Origin: Armigeres subalbatus
Lineage: Eukaryota; Arthropoda; Insecta; Diptera; Culicidae
Reading direction: 5' to 3'
Assembly: GCF_024139115.2 (NCBI RefSeq)
Contig: NC_085141.1
Coordinates: 72,581,481 to 72,645,480, forward strand
Length of the DNA stretch: 64,000 nucleotides
The notes beneath the pieces are model-generated. The model did no database searches and was not told the origin of the DNA. It worked only from the letters and a program-made list of their open reading frames with translations. Made by a program: the position numbers and the translations under genes. Shown piece after piece: positions 54,391-64,000 of the stretch (position 1 is the first letter of the stretch; the number at the start of each line of letters is the position of its first letter).

Positions 54391-57300
54391 GGAATTCTTT
54401 CGGAAGTTCTTCCAGGAATTCCTCCGGAAGTTCCTCCAGGAATTCCTCCGGAAGTTCCTCCAGGAATTCCTCCGGGGGTTCCTCCAGAAATTCCTCCGGG
54501 AGTTCCTCCAGGAATTTCTCCGGAAGTTCCTCCAGGACTTCCTCCGGAAGTTCTTCCAGGAATTTCTCCGGTAGTTCCTTCGGGAATCCTCCGGAAGTTC
54601 CTTCGGGAATCCTCCGGAAGTTCCTTCGGGAATCCTCTGGAAGTTCCTCCAGGAATTCCTCCGAAAGTTCCCCCAGGAATTCCTCCGGAAGTTCCCCCAG
54701 GAATTCCTCCGGAAGTTCCCCCAGGAATTCCTCCGGAAGTTCCCCCAGGAATTCCTCCGGAAGTTCCTCCAAGAATTCCTCCGGAAGTTCCCCCAGGAAT
54801 TCCCCCGGAAGTTCCCCCAGGAATTCCCCCGGAAGTTCCCCCAGGAATTCCCCCGGAAGTTCCTCTAGGAATTCCTCCGGAAGTTCCTCTAGGAATTCCT
54901 CCGGAAGTTCCTCTAGGAATTCCTCCGGAAGTTCCTCTAGGAATTCCTCCGGAAGTTCCTCTAGGAATTCCTCAGGAAGTTCCTCTAGGAATTCCTCCGG
55001 AAGTTCCTCTAGGAATTCCTCCGGAAGTTCCTCTAGGAATTCCTCCGGAAGTTCCTCTAGGAATTCCTCCGGAAGTTCCTCTAGGAATTCCTCCGGAAGT
55101 TCCTCTAGGAATTCCTCCGGAAGTTCCTCCGGAAGTTCCTCTAGGAATTCCTCCGGAAGTTCCTCCGGAAGTTCCTCTAGGAATTCCTCCGGAAGTTCCT
55201 CTAGGAATTCCTCCGGAAGTTCCTCTAGGAATTCCTCCGGAAGTTCCTCTAGGAATTCCTCCGGAAGTTCCTCTAGGAATTCCTCCGGAAGTTCCTCTAG
55301 GAATTCCTCCGGAAGTTCCTCTAGGAATTCCTCCGGAAGTTCCTCTAGGAATTCCTCCGGAAGTTCCTCTAGGAATTCCTCCGGAAGTTCCTCTAGGAAT
55401 TCCTCCGGAAGTTCCTCTAGGAATTCCTCCGGAAGTTCCTCTATGAATTCCTCCGGAAGTTCCTCTAGGAATTCCTCCGGAAGTTCCTCTAGGAATTCCT
55501 CCGGAAGTTCCTCTAGGAATTCCTCCGGAAGTTCCTCTAGGAATTCCTCAGAAGTTCATCTAGAAATTCCTCCGGAAGTTCTTATAGGAAGTCCTCAGGA
55601 AGTTCCTCTAGGATTTCCTACAGAAGTTCCACTAGGATTTCCTCCGAAATTTCCTCCAGGAATTCCTCCGGAAGTTCCTCCAGGAATTCCTCCGGAAGTT
55701 CCTCCAGGAATTCCTCCGGAAGTTCCTCCGGAAGTTCCTCCAGGAATTCCTCCGGAAGTTCCTCCGGAAGTTCCTCTAGGAATTCCTCCGGAAGTTCCTC
55801 CGGAAGTTCCTCCAGGAATTCCTCCGGAAGTTCCTCCGGAAGTTCCTCTAGGAATTCCTCCGGAAGTTCCTCTAGGAATTCCTCCGGAAGTTCCTCTAGG
55901 AATTCCTCCGGAAGTTCCTCTAGGAATTCCTCCGGAAGTTCCTCTAGGAATTCCTCCGGAAGTTCCTCTAGGAATTCCTCCGGAAGTTCCTCTAGGAATT
56001 CCTCCGGAAGTTCCTCTAGGAATTCCTCCGGAAGTTCCTCCAGGAATTCCTCCGGAAGTTCCTCTAGGAATTCCTCCGGAAGTTGCTGCAGGAAGTCCTC
56101 CGGAAGTTCCTCCAGGAATTCCTCCGGAAGTTCCTCCAGGAATTCCTCCGGAAGTTCCTCCAGGAATTCCTCCGGAAGTTCCTCCAGGAATTCCTCCGGA
56201 AGTTCCTCTAGGAATTCCTCCGGAAGTTCCTTCAGGAATTCCTCCGGAAGTTCCTCTAGGAATTCCTCCGGAAGTTCCTCTAGGAATTCCTCCGGAAGTT
56301 CCTCCAGGAATTCCTCCGGAAGTTCCTCCAGGAATTCCTCCGGAAGTTCCTCCAGGAATTCCTCCGAACGTTCCTCCAGGAATTCCTCCGGAAGTTCCTC
56401 CAGGAATTCCTCCGGAAGTTCCTCCAGGAATTCCTCCGGAAGTTCCTCCAGGAATTCCTCCGGAAGTTCCTCCAGGAATTCCTCCGGAAGTTCCTCCAGG
56501 AATTCCTCCGGAAGTTCCTCCAGGAATTCCTCCGAAGTTCCTCCAGGAATTCCTCCGGAAGTTCCTCCAGGAATTCCTCGGAAGTTCCTCCAGGAATTCC
56601 TCCGGAAGTTCCTCCAGGAATTCCTCCGGAAGTTCCTCCAGGAATTCCTCCGGAAGTTCCTCCAGGAATTCCTCCGGAAGTTCCTCCAGGAATTCCTCCG
56701 GAAGTTCCTCCAGGAATTCCTCCGGAAGTTCCTCCAGGAATTCCTCCGGAAGTTCCTCCAGGAATTCCTCGGAAGTTCCTCCAGGAATTCCTCCGGAAGT
56801 TCCTCCAGGAATTCCTCCGGAAGTTCCTCCAGGAATTCCTCCGGAAGTTCCTCCAGGAATTCCTCCGGAAGTTCCTCCAGGAATTCCTCCGGAAGTTCCT
56901 CCAGGAATTCCTCCGGAAGTTCCTCCAGGAATTCCTCGGAAGTTCCTCCAGGAATTCCTCCGGAAGTTCCTCCAGGAATTCCTCCGGAAGTTCCTCCAGG
57001 AATTCCTCCGGAAGTTCCTCCAGGAATTCCTCTGGAAGTTCCTCCAGGAATTCCTCCGGAAGTTCCTCCAGGAATTCCTCCGGAAGTTCCTCCAGGAATT
57101 CCTCCGGAAGTTCCTCCAGGAATTCCTCCGGAAGTTCCTCCAGGAATTCCTCCGGAAGTTCCTCCAGGAATTCCTCCGGAAGTTCCTCCAGGAATTCCTC
57201 CGGAAGTTCCTCCAGGAATTCCTCCGGAAGTTCCTCCAGGAATTCCTCCGGAAGTTCCTCCAGGAATTCCTCCGGAAGTTCCTCCAGGAATTCCTCCGGA

Positions 57301-60300
57301 AGTTCCTCCAGGAATTCCTCCGGAAGTTCCTCCAGGAATTCCTCCGGAAGTTCCTCCAGGAATTCCTCCGGAAGTTCCTCCAGGAATTCCTTCGGAAGTT
57401 CCTCCAGGAATTCCTTCGAATGTTCCTCCAGGAATTCCTCGAAAGTTCCTTCAGGAATTCTTTCGTAAGTTCCTCCAGTAATTCCTCCGGAAGTTCCGCC
57501 AGGAATTCCTCCGGAAGTTCCTCTAGGAATTCCTCCGGAAGTTCCTCTAGGAATTCCTCCGGAAGTTCTTCTAGGAATTCCTCCGGAAGTTCCTTCAGAA
57601 ACTCCTCCGAAAGTTCCTCTAGGAATTCCTCGGAAGTTTCTCTAGGCATTCCTCCGGAAGTAACTCCAGGAATTCCTCCGGAAGTTACTTGAAGAATTCC
57701 TCCGGAAGTTCATCCAGGAATTCCTCCGGAAGTTCCTCCAGGAATTCCTCCGGAAGTTCCTCCAGGAATTCCTCGGAAGTTCCTCCAGGAATTCCTCCGG
57801 AAGTTCCTCCAGGAATTCCTCCGGAAGTTCCTCCAGGAATTCCTCCGGAAGTTCCTCCAGGAATTCCTCCGGAAGTTCCTCCAGGAATTCCTCCGGAAGT
57901 TCCTCCAGGAATTCCTCCGGAAGTTCCTCCAGGAATTCCTCCGGAAGTTCCTCCAAGAATTCCTTCGGAAGTTCCTCCAGGAATTCCTCCGGAAGTTCCT
58001 CCAGGAATTCCTCCGGGGGTTCCTCCAGAAATTCCTCCGGGAGTTCATCCAGGATTTTCTCCGGAAGTTCCTCCAGGACTTCCTCCGGAATTTCTTCCAG
58101 GAATTTCTCCCGTAGTTCCTTCGGGAATCCTCCGGAAGTTCCTTCGGGAATCCTCCGGAAGTTCCTTCGGGAATCCTCTGGAAGTTCCTCCAGGAATTCC
58201 TCCGAAAGTTCCCCCAGGAATTCCTCCGGAAGTTCCCCCAGGAATTCCTCCGGAAGTTCCCCCAGGAATTCCTCCGGAAGTTCCCCCAGGAATTCCTCCG
58301 GAAGTTCCCCCAGGAATTCCTCTGGAAGTTCCCCCAGGAATTCCTCCGGAAGTTCCCCCAGGAATTCCTCCGGAAGTTCCCCCAGGAATTCCTCCGGAAG
58401 TTCCCCCAGGAATTCCTCCGGAAGTTCCTCCAGGAATTCCTCCGGAAGTTCCTCCAGGAATTCCTCCGGAAGTTCCTCCAGGAATTCCTCCGGAAATTCC
58501 TCCAAGAATTCCTCCGGAAGTTCCCCCAGGAATTCCTCCGGAAGTTCCCCCAGGAATTCCTCCGGAAGTTCCCCCAGGAATTCCTCCGGAAGTTCCCCAG
58601 GAATTCCTCGGAAGTTCCCCAGGAATTCCCCCGGAAGTTCCCCAGGAATTCCCCCGGAAGTTCCCCCAGGAATTCCCCCGGAAGTTCCCCCAGGAATTCC
58701 CCCGGAAGTTCCTCTAGGAATTCCTCCGGAAGTTCCTCTAGGAATTCCTCCGAAAGTTCCTCTAGGAATTCCTCCGAAAGTTCCTCTAGGAATTCCTCCG
58801 GAAGTTCCTCTAGGAATTCCTCCGGAAGTTCCTCTAGGAATTCCTCCGGAAGTTCCTCTAGGAATTCCTCCGGAAGTTCCTCTAGGAATTCCTCCGGAAG
58901 TTCCTCTAGGAATTCCTCCGGAAGTTCCTCTAGGAATTCCTCCGGAAGTTCCTCCAGGAATTCCTCCGGAAGTTCCTCCAGGAATTCCTCCGGAAGTTCC
59001 TCTAGGAATTCCTCCGGAAGTTCCTCTAGGAATTCCTCCGGAAGTTCCTCTAGGAATTCCTCCGGAAGTTCCTCTAGGAATTCCTCCGGAAGTTCCTCTA
59101 GGAATTCCTCCGGAAGTTCCTCTAGGAATTCCTCCGGAAGTTCCTCTAGGAATTCCTCCGGAAGTTCCTCTAGGAATTCCTCCGGAAGTTCCTCTAGGAA
59201 GTTCCTCTAGGAATTCCTCCGGAAGTTCCTCTAGGAATTCCTCCGGAAGTTCCTTCAGGAATTCCTCCGGAAGTTCCTTCAGGAATTCCTCCGGAAGTTC
59301 CTTCAGGAATTCCTCCGGAAGTTCCTTCAGGAATTCCTCCGGAAGTTCCTTCAGGAATTCCTCCGGAAGCTCCTCCAGGAATTCCTCCGGAAGTTCCTCC
59401 AGGAATTCCTCCGGAAGTTCCTCCAGGAATTCCTCCGGAAGTTCCTCCAGGAATTCCTCCGGAAGTTCCTCCAGGAATTCCTCCGGAAGTTCCTCTAGGA
59501 ATTCCTCCGGAAGTTCCTCTAGGAATTCCTCCGGAAGTTCCTCCAGGAATTCCTCCGGAAGTTCCTCCAGGAATTCCTCCGGAAGTTCCTCCAGGAATTC
59601 CTCCGGAAGTTCCTCCAGGAATTCCTCCGGAAGTTCCTCCAGGAATTCCTCCGGAAGTTCCTCCAGGAATTCCTCCGGAAGTTCCTCCAGGAATTCCTCC
59701 GGAAGTTCCTCCAGGAATTCCTCCGGAAGTTCCTCCAGGAATTCCTCCGGAAGTTCCTCCAGGAATTCCTCCGGAAGTTCCTCCAGGAATTCCTCCGGAA
59801 GTTCCTCCAGGAATTCCTCTGGAAGTTCCTCCAGGAATTCCTCCGGAAGTTCCTCCGGAAGTTCCTCCAGGAATTCCTCCGGAAGTTCTTCCAGGAATTC
59901 CTCCGGAAGTTCCTCCAGGAATTCCTCCGGAAGTTCCTCCAGGAATTCCTCCGGAAGTTCCTCCAGGAATTCCTCCGGAAGTTCCTCCAGGAATTCCTCC
60001 GGAAGTTCCTCCAGGAATTCCTCCGGAAGTTCCTCCAGGAATTCCTCCGGAAGTTCCTCCAGGAATTCCTCCGGAAGTTCCTCCAGGAATTCCTCCGGAA
60101 GTTCCTCCAGGAATTCCTCCGGAAGTTCCTCCGGAAGTTCCTCCAGGAATTCCTCCGGAAGTTCCTCCAGGAATTCCTCCGGAAGTTCCTCCAGGAATTC
60201 CTCCGGAAGTTCCTCCAGGAATTCCTCCGGAAGTTCCTCCAGGAATTCCTCCGGAAGTTCCTCCAAGAATTCCTCCGGAAGTTCCTCCAGGAATTCCTCC

Positions 60301-60574
60301 GGAAGTTCCTCCAGGAATTCCTCCGGAAGTTCCTCCAGGAATTCCTCCGGAAGTTCCTCCAGGAATTCCTCCGGAAGTTCCTCCAGTAATTCCTCCGGAA
60401 GTTCCTCCAGTAATTCCTCCGGAAGTTCCTCCAGTAATTCCTCCGGAAGTTCCTCCAGTAATTCCTCCGGAAGTTCCTCCAGGAATTCCTCCGGAAGTTC
60501 CTCCAGGAATTCCTCCGGAAGTTCCTCCAGTAACTCCTCCGGAAGTTCCTCCGGAAGTTCCTCCAGGAGTTCCC
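54391..60574. repeat. Core 24-bp minisatellite, about 258 copies
   Basis: The unit joins GGAAGTTCCTCC and AGGAATTCCTCC, containing the palindromes GGAATTCC and TCCGGA. Main variants differ at one place (CCTCCAGG, CCTCTAGG, CCCCCAGG, CCTTCAGG) and cluster in blocks. A variant block with CTTCGGGAATCCTCCGGAAG occurs at 54570-54640 and again at 58110-58185. Its preceding GGGGGTTCCTCCAGAAATTC also recurs, an offset of 3,541 bp, so a 3.5-kb segment was duplicated. Because 24 is divisible by 3 and no phase contains a stop, all six frames are open, producing frames up to 1,115 codons. None is considered a gene. Confidence 0.95.
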
Positions 60575-60655
60575 ATAAAAGTTTGAAGAAGACAGACTTT
60601 TTTCCAAGTCTTCCAGTTTCCAAGACAATGTATCAACTATGCATAAACCATATAA
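60575..60655. other. Core-to-right-array junction
   Basis: About 80 bp (AAAGTTTGAAGAAGACAGAC...CCATATAAATCAG) fit neither repeat and are not matched at the left junction (54390), where array and core meet directly. Confidence 0.7.
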
Positions 60656-62044
60656 ATCAGCGCCACCAAGCGGATGAGTCCCGAAATAATATTAACTGAT
60701 ACAGTATGGTTCTAAACAAATATGTAGAAGACAGCCACTTTGTAAATCCTACGGATTCCGAAATATTCGACTGACCGAGTATTCCCATATAAACTAGCGC
60801 CGCCAAGCGGACGAGTTTCAAAATAATATGATCTGCGACAAAATGGTTATGGCCTCCTGAACAAATTTGTAGAAAACGGCATTTTCTAAATCTTTCGGAT
60901 TCCGAAATATTTGACGCAACGAGTATTGTCATATACACTAGCGCCGCTAAGCGGACGAGTTCCAAAATAATATGATCTGCGACAGTATGGCTTTGGCCTC
61001 CTGAACAAAATTGAAGAAAACGGCATTTTCTTAATCTTTCGGATTCCGAAATATTTGACTGACGGAGTATTGCCATATACACTAGCGCCGCCAAGCGGAC
61101 GAGTTCCAAAATAATATTATCTGCGACAGTACGGTTTTGGTCTTCTGAACAAAATTGTAGAAGACGGCAGCTTTCTAAATCCTACGGATTCCGAAATATT
61201 TGACTGACGGAGTATTGCCATATACACTAGCGCCGCCAAGCGGACGAGTTCCAAAATAATATGATCTGCGACGGTACGGTTTTGGTCTTCTGAACAAAAT
61301 TGTAGAAGACGGCAGCTTTCTAAATCCTAAGGATTCCGAAATATTTGACTGACGGAGTATTGCCATATACACTAGCGCCGCCAAGCGGACGAGTTCCAAA
61401 ATAATATGATCTGCGACAGTACGGTTTTGGTCTTCTGAACAAAATTGTAGAAGACGGCAGCTTTCTAAATCCTAAGAATTCCGAAATATTTGACTGACGG
61501 AGTATTGCCATATACACTAGCGCCGCCAAGCGGACGAGTTCCAAAATAATATGATCTGCGACAGTACGGTTTTGGTCTTCTGAACAAAATTGTAGAAGAC
61601 GGCAGCTTTCTAAATCCTAAGGATTCCGAAATATTTGACTGACAGAGTATTGCCATATACACTAGCGCCGCCAAGCGGACGAGTTCCAAAATAATATGAT
61701 CTGCGACAGTACGGTTTTGGTCTTCTGAACAAAATTGTAGAAGACGGCAGCTTTCTAAATCCTACGGATTCCGAAATATTTGACTGACGGAGTATTGCCA
61801 TATACACTAGCGCCGCCAAGCGGACGAGTTCCAAAATAATATGATCTGCGACAGTACGGTTTTGGTCTTCTGAACAAAATTGTAGAAGACGGCAGCTTTC
61901 TAAATCCTACGGATTCCGAAATATTTGACTGACGGAGTATTGCCATATACACTAGCGCCGCCAAGCGGACGAGTTCCAAAATAATATGATCTGCGACAGT
62001 TTGGTTTCAACCTCCCGAACAAAATTGTAGAAGACGGCAACTTT
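60656..62044 (-). repeat. Right array of 145-bp units, about 10 inverted copies
   Basis: The inverted unit word GCGCCGCCAAGCGGACGAGT recurs at 60797 (variant), 60942, 61087, 61232 and onwards to 61957, every 145 bp. The outer six units (about 61087-61979) are almost identical, with only 1-3 differences, while inner units and the whole left array are diverged. This shows recent expansion or gene conversion at the outer right side. Confidence 0.93.
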
Positions 62045-62290
62045 CTAAATCTCACGGATTTCGAAGTATCTTACTAATATTAGCATGAACATCAAGCTGG
62101 TGAGCACCAACCACGAAATTTGTATGAAAATCACGACTTGCTCCGACGTTTGGAGGTCCACAGAGGTTATTTTTGGTCCGATCGGAGGTCTCAACATCTC
62201 AGACAAATCTTGATGGACGGGAAAATTTGTGAGTCCCAAAATTGTTCAAATCAGTTCACCAACGGCTGAGATATAGCGATTTCAAAATAG
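62045..62290 (-). repeat. Right subterminal arm of the giant element
   Basis: Reverse complement of 52405-52652, with only scattered substitutions (for example AATTGTTCAAATCAG against the inverse of CCGATTTGAATAATT). Confidence 0.85.
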
Positions 62291-62330
62291 CGTTCCGACT
62301 GTTTGGGAGGCACGGTCGGAGGAGTGTTAA

Positions 62331-62790
62331 TGAACACCTGCAGCCATTGCGTGTTCTCCACTGATACACAGCATGTTTCGCTAGCGTATAACAGCACAGA
62401 TTTCACGTTAGAGTTGATAATTCGTATTTTGGTGCGTTCACTTATCTGCCTGTTTTTCCAAATATTTCTTAAGCTCGCAAAGGCAGCCCTTGCTTTCTTG
62501 ATCCGTGCGCCTATGTCGATCTTGGTACCGCCGTCTGACGCCATTTGGCTACCAAGATATTGGAAGCTTTCAACATTCTCCACTAGTTGCCCGGCTTTTT
62601 TAAAACTGGAAGGAGTCACCGTGTTTACATCCAACGATTTGGTTTTGTTGATGTTGATGACTAAACCTGCCGAAGAGGAGCGCTCGGCAAGGTCGTTGAG
62701 CTTACTCTGCATATCAGAGCGCCGTTGCGCGAGGAGTGCAACGTCATCATCCAATTCGAAGTCGATAAGGTGCACGAGCTCGAGCGGTTA
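62331..62790 (-). pseudogene. RT palm/thumb fragment interrupted by the giant TTAA element
   Basis: Minus-strand codons DVALLAQRRSDMQSKLNDLA, GLVININKTKSLDVNT, GQLVENVESFQYLGSQM, RQISERTKIRIINSNVKS and VLLYASETCCVSVENTQ run to LQVFIN at 62331. There the TTAA site begins. The expected FADD is altered (FELDDD). The downstream half (DRCHQRSIATEI...) resumes at 52364 on the far side. The gene is truncated at its 5' side near 62790, so it was already a fragment. Confidence 0.8.
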
Positions 62791-63563
62791 GTTTTCGGGA
62801 AAAACAGTCATCACAATTTGAAAAATAAAACACTTGAACAGTTCTGATATGACTTGCTTACTCCAAGTCCAAAATCCGACCCTCTTCTTTATTTACAAAA
62901 ACGTTATTTATAATTACTGGCTATTGTTTACAATTTTTCTCTCATTTTCAATAATGTTGCAGAATGTTGCATGCTACCTACATTTACTCTCATGTGACAT
63001 TCTGCTCCGAGAGCATTCGTACTCTCTAAATAAACAATTATTTAACAATTGAGTCAGCTACTATTTCTAGGCCAGCTTATTCGCCAAGTTTTGCTTATAC
63101 TTAAATATCCGTTGTTTATTTTCAACAGCGGTTGCTATTTGATAAACATAAATGGACAGGTTCCAACCTGTCCAATCTTTCCTTTTGTTCGTTTATATGA
63201 CATACTTTAAATATAGAAGAAAAATGATGATTATTGCATGGCGTTTAGGGTCGCTACATCTCTTCCAATCCCACTGAGCTTGAAATTAGAATTGTAAATT
63301 ATCATTTCAAGTGGATAGTTGATGGTTTCGTTTCAAAACTTTACGGTTCTCCTGAAGCTATAGTTCAAACATATTCATGAAATATTCAAAAGTTGTCCTC
63401 TGATCATTAAAAAATACAAATTTTCAAGCAGTGTATATCTTTGAAATTCCTTGATACTATTTTCGTGCAATTTTCTGATTCCTCAAATTAATTTTGCTAT
63501 AACTTTTTTTGTAATATTTTCGCTTAATCCCTCTACACATATACTTCCTCGAGAGTGTCTTAC
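62791..63563. other. AT-rich spacer
   Basis: No gene or bounded element was recognised. Confidence 0.4.
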
Positions 63564-63737
63564 CTGATGATGCCTTCTTAACTCGCCTAGCGTCTGCTTG
63601 CTGATGCTCGTTTCTTCATCATATCTCGTGTAGATCACTTGGTCGGTTTCAGATTCCGAGTGCAGGGTATACTCCTGGTATGTTGCTTGGTTGTTTGAAC
63701 TTGTAACGTAATATTGGATCTCCGTGGTGAAGTTTTT
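63564..63737 (-). CDS. Possible internal exon of an unknown minus-strand gene
   Basis: On the minus strand a frame of about 57 codons reads NFTTEIQYYVTSSNNQATYQ, EYTLHSESETDQVIYTRYDE and ETSISKQTLGELRRHHQ. It ends exactly at CAG|GTAAGA (63564|63563), a strong splice donor. Composition (Glu/Ser/Thr-rich, few low-complexity runs) looks coding. A TAG lies at its upstream edge (about 63740), and no clear acceptor tract was found, so the exon start is uncertain. A competing frame with an ATG near 63822 overlaps. Not recognised. Confidence 0.28.
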
Positions 63738-64000
63738 GATATATGATGTCTATCGTTTGCTGGGTGCGTAAAATTTGATCGTACCGTTCACTAGTAATAA
63801 TTTGACGTGCCATCTCCGAATGTATATGTTGCTTTCCTCTGGTTGTAGTTCATGAATTTCCTGCTTGCCTTATAGCAAAAATGTGTAGCTATTATAGTGT
63901 ATCTCCAATAGTTTTCAGTTGATTCTCCGTTGATACGTAAGTTGTGGTGAATTGCCGTGTATACGCTGCTCAGTTTTGTTGTGAGACATTCGCATCTTTT
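63738..64000. other. Window edge, unassigned
   Basis: The same minus frame continues open upstream of the TAG (QEIHELQPEESNIYIRRW) for about 40 codons. Either the exon is longer with a readthrough stop or assembly error, or the frame is chance. Confidence 0.3.

Larger units (their letters stand above)
52369..62326. mobile_element. Giant TTAA-flanked palindromic satellite element, 9,958 bp
   Basis: TTAA at 52365-52368 and 62327-62330 flank perfect 16-bp inverted termini, CACTCCTCCGACCGTG (52369-52384) and its complement (62311-62326). After a short unmatched stretch the arms are inverted copies: ATATCTCAGCCGTTAGTGAA, AAATTTTCCCGTCCATCAAG and onwards, from about 52425 and 62290 inward. They then become 145-bp tandem arrays in opposite orientation, and the centre is a 24-bp minisatellite. 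The insertion lies in an RT gene whose two parts flank it in the same orientation, so it is an insertion and not a chance array. TTAA targets are the piggyBac signature, but the termini are not the usual CCYT and there is no transposase. It is non-autonomous. Confidence 0.85.

Noticed and set aside
54391..60574. CRISPR-like array
   Set aside because: Units are contiguous with no unique spacers, in an insect genome; it is a minisatellite.
54345..60636. Open frames of 342-1,115 codons on both strands (Ser/Gly, Pro/Gly, Glu/Leu-rich repeat proteins)
   Set aside because: All six phases are open because the 24-bp unit has no stop codon; this is a property of the repeat and not of selection on a protein. 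No start context, splice sites or domain is present.
52736..61979. Repeated 74-codon frames spaced 145 bp apart (ELVRLAALVYM...)
   Set aside because: They are the same phase of the 145-bp unit; 145 is not divisible by 3, so no continuous protein is possible and each ends by chance.
62303..62791. 162-codon plus-strand frame
   Set aside because: It is the antisense shadow of an RT fragment with clear motifs on the minus strand.
43568..64000. Further exons of the KChIP-like gene
   Set aside because: Looked for the ECP, FFPHG and EF-hand loop motifs on the plus strand and found none.

Overview
This window is nuclear DNA from an insect, most likely a mosquito of the Aedes type. It is AT-rich and gene-poor and is packed with transposable elements. 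Clues to the lineage are a Feilai-like tRNA SINE, RTE/JAM1-like, LOA-like and R1/Waldo-like non-LTR retrotransposons, and one host exon of the Kv-channel-interacting (KChIP) family. There are no operons, and nearly every long open frame is a retrotransposon remnant or an artefact of tandem repeats. Element family names rest on motif recognition alone; no database was searched.

Layout, left third (1-26 kb): a decayed MULE transposase beside a 19-N gap; a 95-bp tandem repeat; a degenerate minus-strand CR1/L2-type element (about 4.9-8.9 kb) abutting a fold-back element; a GGGTCGGGTT-type repeat; a Helitron-like end pair; and a LOA-like element (about 12-17.9 kb) carrying two nested insertions, a tRNA-headed SINE and an RTE copy, each with clear target-site duplications. 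Then come a MITE, a GTGA tract, one terminus of a minisatellite-ended element, and about 5.7 kb without recognisable genes except one speculative small secreted-peptide ORF.

Middle (26-47 kb): an R1-clade element on the minus strand (26.1-31.3 kb) is split by a SINE and by a Transib-like fold-back element with a 5-bp duplication. Several MITEs and a complete Feilai-like SINE follow. A second, 5'-truncated R1/Waldo copy sits inside the TG/TATG microsatellite of another TIR element. At 41-42.4 kb three elements are nested in one another. The host gene anchor is at 42953-43567: a 5'UTR plus first coding exon of a KChIP-like calcium sensor ending in a GT donor. Its intron begins with a TIR element whose interior is a CTTCTTCC tract.

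Right third (47-64 kb): a nearly full-length RTE copy (47595-51056, 9-bp TSD), then the most striking object. This is a 9,958-bp element (52369-62326) between two TTAA sites, with perfect 16-bp terminal inverted repeats. It is inserted in a non-LTR reverse transcriptase gene. It is a giant palindrome: about 12 tandem 145-bp units on the left, about 10 inverted units on the right, and a roughly 6.2-kb core of about 258 copies of a 24-bp minisatellite that is open in all six frames.

A theme links three independent loci. TIR elements with different TSD signatures (TTAA at 52-62 kb; 8 bp, hAT-like, at 41.2 kb; 9 bp, MULE-like, at 45.3 kb) all carry a tandem array as cargo instead of a gene. This looks like transposon-mediated dispersal and amplification of satellite DNA.
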